Positions 37,682-46,005 of a stretch of DNA of 64,000 nt are shown in pieces. Source of the DNA: Chloroflexota bacterium (GTDB taxonomy: Bacteria > Chloroflexota > Anaerolineae > Anaerolineales > Villigracilaceae); NCBI GenBank assembly GCA_016213105.1, contig JACRBN010000026.1, positions 744,001 through 808,000 on the forward strand, read 5' to 3'. Below the pieces are notes generated by a model. It searched no databases and was not told the DNA's origin. It saw only the letters and a list, made by a program, of their open reading frames with translations. Numbering within the stretch: the stretch's first letter is position 1; every line of letters begins with the position of its first letter. The position numbers and the translations under genes are program-made.

Positions 37682-39214
37682 ATGCTTGCTCGAACATTTT
37701 CCTGCGCTGTGGTGGGTTTGGAAGGCGTAATCGTCGAAGTCGAAGTAGATTACACCAACGGCCTGCCCGGCATGACCATCGTCGGCCTGCCTGATACCGC
37801 TGTTCAGGAGAGCCGTGAACGGGTGCAGACCGCCGTCAAGAACGCGGGGCTGCATTTCCCGCGCCATCGCATCGTGGTCAACCTCGCGCCTGCCGTGGTG
37901 CGCAAGGAGGGCCCCGCCTACGACCTGCCCATCGCGCTGGGCGTCGTCATCCTGGCGGGCTTTTTGGATCAGGAGACCATCGAAGGCGCGATGGTGGTTG
38001 GCGAACTTTCGCTGGATGGGGTCGCCCGCCACACGCGCGGAATCCTGCCGATGGCGGCCGCCGCGCGCGCCAACGGCTTCAAGCGGATGTTCGTGCCCGA
38101 GGTGGATGCCGCTGAAGCAGCCCTGATCCCGAACCTGGAAGTGTATCCCGTCAAGTCGCTGGCCGACCTGTACGACCACCTGAGCGGCCGCCGTTTGATC
38201 GAGCCGAGCCAACCCTCCGACGCCCTCGAACTCGAACCGCTCTTCGTCCCCACCGACTTCGCCGAAGTCAAGGGGCAGGAGCACGTCAAGCGCGCGCTGG
38301 AGGTGGCGGCGGCCGGGGGGCATAATGTTTTGATGGTGGGCAGCCCTGGCGCGGGCAAAACCCTGCTCGCGCGCGCCCTGCCCGGCATCCTGCCCGAAAT
38401 GTCCATCGAAGAATCGCTGGATGTGACCCGCATCTACTCGGTGGCGGACCAGCTTCCCGCGGGCACGCCGCTCATCCGTCACCGCCCCTTCCGCGCGCCG
38501 CATCACACCATCAGCCACGCAGGCCTGGTCGGCGGCGGGAACATTCCCAAGCCGGGGGAAATTTCGCTGGCGCACAGGGGAGTTCTGTTTTTGGATGAAT
38601 TCCCCGAGTTTGGCACGCGTGTCCTCGAAGTGATGCGCCAGCCGATGGAGGACAAGGTCGTTACCATCAGCCGCGCCAAAGGCTCGCTGACCTTCTCCGC
38701 AAACTTTCAGCTGATTGCTGCAATGAATCCATGTCCCTGCGGTTACTACGGGGACTCACAAAAGCCCTGCACCTGCGCGCCTGCGATGGTCACGAAATAC
38801 CAGAAACGCATCTCGGGCCCCCTGCTCGACCGCATCGACATTCACGTCGAAGTCCCGCGCGTGGACTATGAAAAGCTGAGCAGCGGCCGGGTGGGGGAGC
38901 CGTCCGCTGCGATTCGCGCCAGGGTGCAGTCTGCGCGCGACATACAAAACAAACGTTTCTCGAACAACGGAGCCTCCGACATCGTCTGCAACGCGGATAT
39001 GCGCGTCGGCGAGGTGCGGCAATTCTGCGGGTTGCAGGCCGAAGGTCAGAGCCTGATGCGCTCTGCGATGACGCAGCTCAACCTGTCGGCGCGCGCCTAT
39101 CACCGCATCCTGAAACTATCACGCACAATTGCAGACCTGGCTGGAAGCGAAGATATCCAATCCGCGCACTTGGCGGAGGCGCTTCAATATCGCCCGAAGA
39201 TTATGATGGGGTAG
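37682..39214 (+). CDS. comM: YifB/ComM-family AAA+ ATPase
   Basis: 510 residues. The N-terminal domain (VVGLEGVIVEVEVDYTNGLPGMTIVGLPDTAVQESRERV) has the Lon-like fold of the family. The AAA+ Mg-chelatase core has Walker A GSPGAGKTLLARAL (about 220-233), Walker B GVLFLDEFPEF (about 300-310), and the zinc-like CPCGYYGDSQKPCTC (about 346-360). ComM homologues act as branch-migration helicases during natural transformation and recombination. The role in this organism is inferred. It is divergent from ligA across a 142-bp spacer with a hairpin element. Confidence 0.93.
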   Translation: MLARTFSCAVVGLEGVIVEVEVDYTNGLPGMTIVGLPDTAVQESRERVQTAVKNAGLHFPRHRIVVNLAPAVVRKEGPAYDLPIALGVVILAGFLDQETIEGAMVVGELSLDGVARHTRGILPMAAAARANGFKRMFVPEVDAAEAALIPNLEVYPVKSLADLYDHLSGRRLIEPSQPSDALELEPLFVPTDFAEVKGQEHVKRALEVAAAGGHNVLMVGSPGAGKTLLARALPGILPEMSIEESLDVTRIYSVADQLPAGTPLIRHRPFRAPHHTISHAGLVGGGNIPKPGEISLAHRGVLFLDEFPEFGTRVLEVMRQPMEDKVVTISRAKGSLTFSANFQLIAAMNPCPCGYYGDSQKPCTCAPAMVTKYQKRISGPLLDRIDIHVEVPRVDYEKLSSGRVGEPSAAIRARVQSARDIQNKRFSNNGASDIVCNADMRVGEVRQFCGLQAEGQSLMRSAMTQLNLSARAYHRILKLSRTIADLAGSEDIQSAHLAEALQYRPKIMMG

Positions 39215-39306
39215 CTCTAAAATTTCCTGATTTCCCCTGTTCCTGCCCCCAATAATCTGGGGTGGCGCTTCCTTTTGTCCGTCTACAATAGGCGAGGTTA
39301 ATCCAA

Positions 39307-40116
39307 ATGCAAAAAGAATTGAACGTTATCATTGTCGAAGATGACCCGTATGCGCGGGACTTTATGTCGATGTTGCTGCGGCGCGACTGGCGCACCCGCG
39401 TGGTGGGCGAATTCAGCAGCCTCTCCGGCCTGGAGTTGAAACAGGCGCTGCGCTCACCGTCTGCCCATGTCGATGTCCTGTTGTTGGATACGGAAGTGGC
39501 CAACGATGAATCCTGGCCGGTCAAGGTCGTTCAGATGACGCGCATGCTCCCGCGCCCGCCCCTGATCGTGTTTACCTGCACCTCGCCGGAGCCGCACATC
39601 CTGGAGCGTATCCTGGATGCCAAAGGCGGCGGCTATCTCGCCAAAAATGAAATCCTCTATGCGCTGGCCACCGCCATCACCGCCGCCGCCAAGGGTCAAT
39701 TTGTGATCACGCCCGGCGTGTTAATCGTGGCTGGCCGCCTGGAATTACCCAGGCAAACCCTGATCATGGACGGCACCCTCCCGGTAGCCAACTTTACTCC
39801 GCGTGAAAATGATCTGACCCGCCTGGGGCTGCTCTTCAACCTGGCCCAACGCGATATTGCCGACGACCTGATCATCAGCACCGACTTTGTCGCTGAAGTC
39901 ATGAGCCAAATCTACGAAAAACTCGGCGTGCGGGACATTCTGGATGGTGAAAAAGAGTTGGAAAGTTTCTTCCAGGACGAGAAACTGTTGGAGCGTTGCC
40001 GGGCGATCCTGGAAAAACATGCGGCCAACGGCGGGCAGGCCGGACGAAAAGCGCCTGGAATGTCCACCCTGGCGTTTCACCTGCTGACCGTTCCAGAGAC
40101 CACGGAATTCAATTAG
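39307..40116 (+). CDS. Response regulator with degenerate LuxR-like output domain
   Basis: 269 residues. The receiver domain has acidic pair EDD (about 11-13), phospho-acceptor Asp in DVLLLDTEVANDE (about residue 61), the switch Thr in LIVFTCTSPE and the Lys in GGYLAKNE (about 119). A region starting FTPRENDLTRLGLLFNLAQRDIADDL (about 166 on) follows LuxR/NarL spacing and ends in a possible recognition helix TDFVAEVMSQIYEKLGV, but the fit is imperfect. No histidine kinase gene is nearby. It is the first gene before the flotillin/PspA group (gap 36 bp) and is the likely regulator of that unit. Confidence 0.75.
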   Translation: MQKELNVIIVEDDPYARDFMSMLLRRDWRTRVVGEFSSLSGLELKQALRSPSAHVDVLLLDTEVANDESWPVKVVQMTRMLPRPPLIVFTCTSPEPHILERILDAKGGGYLAKNEILYALATAITAAAKGQFVITPGVLIVAGRLELPRQTLIMDGTLPVANFTPRENDLTRLGLLFNLAQRDIADDLIISTDFVAEVMSQIYEKLGVRDILDGEKELESFFQDEKLLERCRAILEKHAANGGQAGRKAPGMSTLAFHLLTVPETTEFN

Positions 40117-40152
40117 CACCAGCTTTCATCATCTTTTGGGCGAGGAGCGCGC

Positions 40153-40896
40153 ATGAGTGGATCTTTTTGGACATTTTTGATTGCCTGGTACAACCTGCCA
40201 TTTACGCTGATGTTTGGGCTGGGTGTGATTTTGGCTGGCCTGCAAGTGTTGGGCCTCAGCAATGACGGCGACGCCGATGCGGACGCCGACGCAGACATCG
40301 ATGCAGATGTGGACGTTGACGCAGAGGTTGACGCAGATGCGGATGTCGACGCGGATGCGGACGCGGAGGTTGACCAGGATGTCGACAACGACCTGGAGCA
40401 GGGCGCCGACCAGGATGTGAATCGGGATGCACTCTCTGGTTTTTCCTGGCTGGCCTTCATCGGCATCGGCAAGGCGCCCTTGATGGTGGTGCTCCTGATC
40501 GTCCTGTTGACCACCGGCCTGCTGGGCTGGATTCTGAACGGTCTGGTCATGGGCATTCTGGGATTTTTTCCCGCCATCGTGCTGCTGGCGACTCTCTTGG
40601 TCAGCGTGGGGGCGGGCAGCCTGGTGACCTCGCGCGTGGCCCGTCTCATTGGACGCGCCCTGCCGCCTGTCAGCACCACCGCCACCCGCGCCCAGGCCCT
40701 GGTCGGCCGGCCCGGCACCGTGATCAGTCCCTTTGTCGATGGCCGCTATGGCATGGTTCATCTGCGCGATGACGGCGGCACCCTGATCAGCGTGTTCGCC
40801 ACCACAGAAGATGAACAGCCCATCGCGCGTGGTGATTCGGTCATTCTCTTGTCGTATGACGCCGCGCAACGGCGCTATCTCGTCACTCGCCGGTAG
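40153..40896 (+). CDS. YqiJ-like OB-fold membrane protein with Asp-rich repeat
   Basis: 247 residues. A first membrane segment (about 10-32) is followed by a stretch of about 48 residues made almost only of Asp, Ala, Val and Glu in DADADADVD-like units (about 38-85). Two more helices lie at about 110-165. The C-terminal OB-fold begins [30 protein letters not shown]. This matches the YqiJ/DUF1449 group, NfeD-like partners that work with flotillins. In E. coli yqiJ also precedes the flotillin gene yqiK. The acidic repeat could bind divalent ions, which is inference. Confidence 0.78.
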   Translation: MSGSFWTFLIAWYNLPFTLMFGLGVILAGLQVLGLSNDGDADADADADIDADVDVDAEVDADADVDADADAEVDQDVDNDLEQGADQDVNRDALSGFSWLAFIGIGKAPLMVVLLIVLLTTGLLGWILNGLVMGILGFFPAIVLLATLLVSVGAGSLVTSRVARLIGRALPPVSTTATRAQALVGRPGTVISPFVDGRYGMVHLRDDGGTLISVFATTEDEQPIARGDSVILLSYDAAQRRYLVTRR

Positions 40897-40949
40897 AAAA
40901 CGCTGCCTTAACTCGGCGGCCCGTCCGGCACACATTTCAGGAGGTTTCC

Positions 40950-43010
40950 ATGCAAGCGCTCGGGTTCTACATCTTCTTTGGTATTACCGCAGTCATTTTG
41001 ATCGGGGCGGTACTGTTTATCTCGATCATGAAGGCCTACGTCAAGACCCCCGCCAACCGCGCCTTTGTCCGCACGGGTGGACTGGGCTCCAGGCCCAACA
41101 CGCCGCCTAAAGTCGTTATGAATGGCGGCGCCTGGGTATTCAAAACCATTCACGAAACGATCTGGGTCGACCTGGGCACGATGGCCATCGAAATCGAACG
41201 CACCGAAAACAACGCCCTGCTCACCAAAGACCCGCAGTATGCCGACATCAAGGCCATCTTCTACATCAAGGTCAACCCGACCGTGGATGGCATCATCGAC
41301 GCGGCCCGTACCATCGGCGGCAAACAAGTCGATTCGAACGCCGTCAAACAACTCGTGGATGCCAAGCTGGATGGCGCCCTCCGCGATGTGGCAGCCTCCT
41401 TCACCCTGATGAGCCTGCACCAGGAACGCGAGAAGTTCATTCAGGAAGTGCAGAACCGCCTGAAGACCGACCTGGAAGAGAACGGCCTGGTGCTTGAAGC
41501 AGTCTCCATCCTGACCTTGCGCGCCGCCCGCCAGGGCTCCTTCGGCACCGATGACGTCTTCGGCGCCCAGGTGGCCCGCGCCAACGCCCAGGTCATTTCA
41601 CAGGCTCTGCGTGAACGCAACGACATCGAGCGCAAGGCCGAGGTCGAGATCAAGCAACGGGATACCGAGGCAGCCACCTCCCGCCTCGAACTGGATCGGC
41701 AACTGGCAACGGTCACTGCCACCCAGGATCGTGAAATCCGCACGATTAAGGCCACGGAAAAAGCGCAGGCGGAACGCAGCGAATACGAGGAAAACCAAAA
41801 ATCCGAGATGGCGCGTGTTTCCAAGGAACGCGCCGTGGCCCTGGCCGAGATCGAACGCGACCAGCAGCTTGCCATTCAAAATGAGCGCAAGCAGCAGGAA
41901 GTCATGGCGACCGAAGTGGCCCGCCGCCAGGCCATCGAATTGGCCGAACAGCAGCGCCAGATCGCCGTGACCAACGAGCAGAAGAAGCGCGAGGCCGCCG
42001 ATAAGGACCGCCTGGTGGTTTCCGCCCAGCGTGAAGAGGCTGCCCAGGCGGTGACTACCGTCCAGGCGACCGAATCGGCCAACCGTGAAGCAAAGATCAA
42101 GGTCATCGAGGCCGAACGCGAAGCGCAGAAGGCCATGATCGAGCAGAAAAACAAAATCGAATTGGATGCCCTGCGCAAACAACGCGAAGCTGAAGCCCAG
42201 GCCAAAGCCCTGAAGGAAACCGCCAGCGCCGAAGCCGAAGCCGCGCTGAAGCAGGCTGAAACCGTCCGCATTCAGGCGGTAGCCGAGGTGGAAGCCGCCA
42301 AGCTGCGCGCTGAGGCATCCAAGGCCTCCGCTTCCGCCGCTGGTCTGGCCGAAGCCGATGTCCTGCGGGCCAAAGCGGAAGCTGCCATGCGCGAAGCCGA
42401 CGCGGTGCGCGCCAAAGGCCTGGCCGAAGCCGAGTCTGAAAAAGCCAAGGCCGAAGCGCTGGCTGCCTTCGACGGCGTGGCCCAGCGCGTGGAAGTGCTC
42501 AAACTGCAGCTCGATGCCCAGGTACGCATCGAAATTGCCAAGTCCCAGGCGCTTGGTTCCGCCCTGGCCTCGATGAACATCAAGATGATCGGCGACCCGC
42601 AGGCTGCGGCGTCCCTGCTGCGAATGGTGACAATGGCGGATGGGATCGGCGAAGTGATGAAAGCCACGCCCGAACCTGTCAAAGAAGTCGGCAAGCAATT
42701 GATCGAAAAACTCACCGGCCAGCCCCTCCCGTCGCTGTCCAGCCCTGAGGATGGGGAGCCCAAACCGGCTTCCAATCCCAACGCGGACCTGGCCCAGTTG
42801 ATGCCCGAAATCATCCAGATGATCGAAAAGAAAATGGATGTGGAAGCCATCAAGAGTCAGAGCGTGCGCGAGGTGTTGGTTGCTCTGAGTGAAAAGGCCT
42901 CCAGGAAGGAAAAGGCGACGATTGAAAAAGCCCAACAGGCGCTCGAAATCACCCCCGTGCTCAACGACCTGCCCTTTGAAGAGCTTTACCTGCGTGTGAC
43001 TGTCAAATAG
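40950..43010 (+). CDS. Flotillin-like SPFH protein (YqiK type)
   Basis: 686 residues. One N-terminal membrane helix (about 5-28) is followed by the SPFH/band 7 domain (about 30-215, with GAWVFKTIHETIWVDLGTMAIEI and VDAKLDGALRDVAASFTLM). A coiled coil of about 330 residues rich in Ala, Glu, Lys and Gln (about 225-555) follows, then a C-terminal domain ending FEELYLRVTVK. Flotillins assemble membrane microdomains and stabilise membrane complexes. An AGGAGG Shine-Dalgarno precedes the ATG. The order YqiJ-flotillin-PspA is a recurring association in bacterial envelope-stress loci. Confidence 0.88.
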   Translation: MQALGFYIFFGITAVILIGAVLFISIMKAYVKTPANRAFVRTGGLGSRPNTPPKVVMNGGAWVFKTIHETIWVDLGTMAIEIERTENNALLTKDPQYADIKAIFYIKVNPTVDGIIDAARTIGGKQVDSNAVKQLVDAKLDGALRDVAASFTLMSLHQEREKFIQEVQNRLKTDLEENGLVLEAVSILTLRAARQGSFGTDDVFGAQVARANAQVISQALRERNDIERKAEVEIKQRDTEAATSRLELDRQLATVTATQDREIRTIKATEKAQAERSEYEENQKSEMARVSKERAVALAEIERDQQLAIQNERKQQEVMATEVARRQAIELAEQQRQIAVTNEQKKREAADKDRLVVSAQREEAAQAVTTVQATESANREAKIKVIEAEREAQKAMIEQKNKIELDALRKQREAEAQAKALKETASAEAEAALKQAETVRIQAVAEVEAAKLRAEASKASASAAGLAEADVLRAKAEAAMREADAVRAKGLAEAESEKAKAEALAAFDGVAQRVEVLKLQLDAQVRIEIAKSQALGSALASMNIKMIGDPQAAASLLRMVTMADGIGEVMKATPEPVKEVGKQLIEKLTGQPLPSLSSPEDGEPKPASNPNADLAQLMPEIIQMIEKKMDVEAIKSQSVREVLVALSEKASRKEKATIEKAQQALEITPVLNDLPFEELYLRVTVK

Positions 43011-43068
43011 ACCCCCGGCCCAGCCTGTCCTGTCTGCTCACCAGCGGGCAGGACAGCGGAGAAACCTT

Positions 43069-43680
43069 ATGAAATTGTCCGAACGCATCCGTCTGTTGCT
43101 CAAAGCTGCCGCCAATGACCTGTTCGGGGAAGAACAGGCTGCGGAAGTCCGCCAGGTGCTCAACGGCGAAACCACCGCCGAGCATCTGACCGGCCTGCTG
43201 GACGAGGCCCAGAGTCAACTGGATACCCTGCGCCTGGAACTGGGCAATGCCGTCAGCCACCAGAAGCGGATCGAACGGGCCTGGCAGGAGTCTGCGGCCC
43301 AGGTCAAGTCCCTGGACGCGGCGGCAGATGCGGCGATCCAGGACGGACAGGAAGAGCGGGCGCGCGAATACCTGGCGCAGCTTCAATCTGCGCAGCAGAA
43401 TGTGCAGGAATTGGAAGAACTGGCCCGCGCCGGTGAACAACGCAGCACCGATTTGCGCAGCGCAGTCAACCAGCAGCAGGAACAACTCGATGTCCTGCGG
43501 CGCCGCGCCCTGACCCTGACCGACCGTGAGCGCAGTGTGACCGCCCTGGCTGAATTGCTCGGCGACCAGCAAAGCCTGTCCCGCCAGACGGAAAAATTAC
43601 ACACTGAACTGACCGCGTGGGAAGAGCAAATTGCCCGCCGCGAAGACCGCATCTCCGCCCGCCGGGAATGGAGCAAGTGA
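43069..43680 (+). CDS. PspA/IM30-like coiled-coil protein (paralogue 1)
   Basis: 203 residues, nearly all helical. The N-terminus MKLSERIRLLLKAAANDLFG resembles the amphipathic first helix and start of helix 1 in PspA/Vipp1 (ESCRT-III superfamily). Helical hairpins follow, with QQNVQELEELARAGEQRSTDLRSAVNQQQEQ. Such proteins form rods or rings on stressed membranes. Sequence conservation is weak, so the family call rests on the N-terminus, length, helix content and the flotillin neighbour. The next gene begins 1 bp after the stop. Confidence 0.7.
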   Translation: MKLSERIRLLLKAAANDLFGEEQAAEVRQVLNGETTAEHLTGLLDEAQSQLDTLRLELGNAVSHQKRIERAWQESAAQVKSLDAAADAAIQDGQEERAREYLAQLQSAQQNVQELEELARAGEQRSTDLRSAVNQQQEQLDVLRRRALTLTDRERSVTALAELLGDQQSLSRQTEKLHTELTAWEEQIARREDRISARREWSK

Positions 43681-43681
43681 T

Positions 43682-44134
43682 ATGGCGCTGACACCTGATC
43701 AAGAAAAAGCGCTCGACCAGCTTGTGGCCCAAATGCGCCAGACGCAGCCCAAGCCGACGCCGCCGCCCCAACCCGACTTGCTGCAAACCTGGCTGGGCAT
43801 CTCCCAGGACGATTTGAGCGGGAAGATTTTTGCGCTGCTCGGTCAAAAGGATGAATACGAAAAACGCTTCCTGGATTGGGTCAACGCCAATCCACTGGAT
43901 GCCAACGTGGAGTTTCTGGGATTGGCCGCCTGGGCCTTCTACCAGGCTGAAAAAGGCGTCAACCCCAAAATACTGACCTACGTCGATGCGTTTTACTACA
44001 TCTCAACCTGTGCTTCCGTCGGTTTTGCCGATATGTTTGCGGTCACCCAGGCTGGCCGCACCATTGCCGGGATCGTGATGATGATCGGCCCCTCACTCAC
44101 CGGCAGAGCCTTGGATTACCCGGATTCGCGTTGA
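43682..44134 (+). CDS. Small pore-loop (Ion_trans_2-like) protein
   Basis: 150 residues. A proline-rich N-terminus (PKPTPPPQPD) is followed by a soluble segment. The C-terminal part, TYVDAFYYISTCASVGFADMFAVTQAGRTIAGIVMMIGPSL (about residues 101-141), has the pore helix, filter and second helix of two-helix potassium channels. The filter reads SVGFAD where channels have TVGYGD. The first channel helix is short or missing (FLGLAAWAFYQ, about 79-89). It could be a divergent cation channel or a non-conducting relative. Starts with ATG at 43682, between two PspA-like genes. Confidence 0.6.
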   Translation: MALTPDQEKALDQLVAQMRQTQPKPTPPPQPDLLQTWLGISQDDLSGKIFALLGQKDEYEKRFLDWVNANPLDANVEFLGLAAWAFYQAEKGVNPKILTYVDAFYYISTCASVGFADMFAVTQAGRTIAGIVMMIGPSLTGRALDYPDSR

Positions 44135-44155
44135 TTTGCCATGAAAGGAGAAAAA

Positions 44156-44839
44156 ATGGCTACCCTGCTCGATAAAGTTTCCACCCTGATCTCGGCCAAC
44201 CTGCACGCGCTGGTTGACCAGGCCCTCAAGGCCAATAGTCTCGCCGTGATCGACCAGTACATCCGCCAGGTCGAGGATAACCTCGAAAACCTGGCCGACG
44301 CCGCCGCCACGGTCGGCGCGGAGATCAAATCCATCCGCCGCAAGCTGGATGAACACGAAAAGAAATCCAAGGATTTGGATCGCGCCGTCGACGCCTTCCT
44401 GGCGGAAAACAACGAGACGGCGGCCGCCTCCACCCAAAGCCAGTTGAACAGCACCCTGCAGCTGGTCGGGACCTACCAACAGCAGATCGCCACCCAGGAA
44501 GCGGAGTACCAGAAACTGCTGGATGCCCGCGTCAAACTGGAAGCGCGCCTGGCAACGATGAAACAACAACGCACTGAATTGCAGGCCCTGCTCGAACTGG
44601 CCAGGAGCAAGGAAGTCGTTGTCAAGACCATCAAAAGCCTGGACGACCTGACCGGCTCCGGTGACACCGACATCAGCCGCATTGCCCAGAGCATCTACGC
44701 CCGCCTGGACAAGGCCACCGCCGCCACCGAAATCCGCGCCGCCAGCCTCGACGAGCAAATCGACCAGGTCCTGGGCCGCGACCTGATCAACCAGCAACTG
44801 GCCGAGCGCAAGAAAAAACTGGCCGACAAAAGCGCTTAA
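44156..44839 (+). CDS. PspA/IM30-like coiled-coil protein (paralogue 2)
   Basis: 227 residues, all helical. ATLLDKVSTLISANLHALVDQALKAN is like the start of PspA/YjfJ. IDQYIRQVEDNLENLADAAATVGAEIKSIRRKLDEHEKKSKDL continues the long coiled coil, and the C-terminal part (residues about 170-227) forms a further helix pair. It is distinct from paralogue 1 in sequence and length, so the two may co-assemble as heteropolymers. That is inference. The ATG at 44156 is preceded by AAAGGAGA. The operon ends at the terminator at 44856. Confidence 0.72.
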   Translation: MATLLDKVSTLISANLHALVDQALKANSLAVIDQYIRQVEDNLENLADAAATVGAEIKSIRRKLDEHEKKSKDLDRAVDAFLAENNETAAASTQSQLNSTLQLVGTYQQQIATQEAEYQKLLDARVKLEARLATMKQQRTELQALLELARSKEVVVKTIKSLDDLTGSGDTDISRIAQSIYARLDKATAATEIRAASLDEQIDQVLGRDLINQQLAERKKKLADKSA

Positions 44840-44855
44840 TCCCCCTGTCTCAAGA

Positions 44856-44890
44856 AAAACACTTCCAGTGGATTGCTGGAAGTGTTTTTT
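44856..44890 (+). terminator. Strong intrinsic terminator of the flotillin/PspA operon
   Basis: AAAACACTTCCAG (44856-44868) pairs perfectly with CTGGAAGTGTTTT (44876-44888) over a 7-nt loop, followed by TT. Confidence 0.9.
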
Positions 44891-44960
44891 GTTGTTCCCT
44901 ATTTCCGTTCGGCAATTGGTACACTTGCAGAAAACTCAAGGAAGCATCGGTAGCGAATTC

Positions 44961-45659
44961 ATGCACATCGACAAGGATTTTTATGCAGGGGTGCGGGGAG
45001 TAGTCCCCATTCTGATCGGGGTGATCCCGTTTGCCATGATCTCCGGCGTGGCGGCGGTCAGCGTCGGCCTGACGTTGTTCGAGACCATCGGCATCTCTGT
45101 GATCGTTTTTGCCGGGGCGTCTCAGTTGGTGGTGTACCAGTTAATGAGCGCCGGCAGTCCGTGGATCATCATGGTGTTGACCGCCTGGGTAATCAACCTG
45201 CGCTTCACGATGTACAGCGCCACCCTGGCGCCCTACCTGCAAAAACTCCCGCTGGGACAGAAGGCCCTGCTGGCGTACATGTTGTCGGACCAGGCTTTTG
45301 GCACCAGCATGTCCTATTTCATAGGCAACGAAAAGGTCAGTCACCGCTGGTATTATTTTGGCGCCGCCCTGACCATCTGGGTCGCCTGGCAGATCAGCGC
45401 CGTCATCGGGGCGTTGTTGGGCGCGCTCGTCCCTGCCAGTTGGGGCTTCGATTTTGCCTTTCCGCTCAGTTTCATGGCGTTGATGTTCGGCGCGCTCTAT
45501 GATCGTCCCACCGTGGCGGCGGCCCTGGTGGGCGGAAGCGTCGCTGTGCTGGCCAGGGGATTGCCGTACAACACCGGACTGGTGCTGGCTATTTTTCTGG
45601 GAATTGCCGCGGGATACTTTCTCGAAAGCCGGCTGCCCCGCAAGGAAATCGCACAATGA
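44961..45659 (+). CDS. azlC: AzlC-family branched-chain amino acid exporter, large subunit
   Basis: 232 residues, about six membrane helices. GVRGVVPILIGVIPFAMISGVAAVSVGL (about 8-35), FAGASQLVVYQLMSAGSP and WVINLRFTMYSATLAPYLQ (about 76-94) are family hallmarks. AzlC with AzlD exports branched-chain amino acids in known cases. The start at 44961 (MHIDKDFYAG) fits the family. The longer frame upstream runs into the terminator and is rejected. Coupled to azlD by an ATGA overlap. Confidence 0.92.
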   Translation: MHIDKDFYAGVRGVVPILIGVIPFAMISGVAAVSVGLTLFETIGISVIVFAGASQLVVYQLMSAGSPWIIMVLTAWVINLRFTMYSATLAPYLQKLPLGQKALLAYMLSDQAFGTSMSYFIGNEKVSHRWYYFGAALTIWVAWQISAVIGALLGALVPASWGFDFAFPLSFMALMFGALYDRPTVAAALVGGSVAVLARGLPYNTGLVLAIFLGIAAGYFLESRLPRKEIAQ

Positions 45660-45985
45660 GCGCCCTATCCATCTGGCTTCTTTTCGTTGCGACCGGCCTT
45701 GGCACCTTCCTGCAGCGTTTCCTGTTCATTTACCTGTTTGGGAAGATCGAAATGCCCTATCGTCTTCGCCGCGCCCTGCGCTTTGTCCCGGCGGCCGCTT
45801 TGGCCGCGCTGGTCTTCCCAGCCCTGACGCATCCCGCGGGTCACCTGGACATTTCCCTGCACAACTTTCGCCTGCTGGCCGGGCTGGGCGGTGCCCTCGT
45901 GGCATGGAAGACCCGCAACGTCCTGTTGACCATCCTCGTCGGTATGGCGCTGTTGTGGATTTTGGGGGCGGTTTTCGGGACCTAG
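45656..45985 (+). CDS. azlD: AzlD-family branched-chain amino acid exporter, small subunit
   Basis: 109 residues with about four helices. WLLFVATGLGTFLQRFLFIYLFG at the start and LRRALRFVPAAALAALVFPAL (about 39-59) are typical AzlD features. It begins in the azlC stop and completes the two-component exporter. Convergent with the iolO gene 20 bp downstream. Confidence 0.9.
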   Translation: MSALSIWLLFVATGLGTFLQRFLFIYLFGKIEMPYRLRRALRFVPAAALAALVFPALTHPAGHLDISLHNFRLLAGLGGALVAWKTRNVLLTILVGMALLWILGAVFGT

Positions 45986-46005
45986 TCGATGCCCGCCGTC
46001 GGGAA

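Noticed and set aside
40270-40430. Tandem DNA repeat as a CRISPR or satellite
   Set aside because: It is in-frame coding sequence for an Asp-rich protein segment with short degenerate units.
44868-44960. 31-codon upstream extension of AzlC
   Set aside because: It would start inside the terminator hairpin. MHIDKDFYAG at 44961 fits the family.
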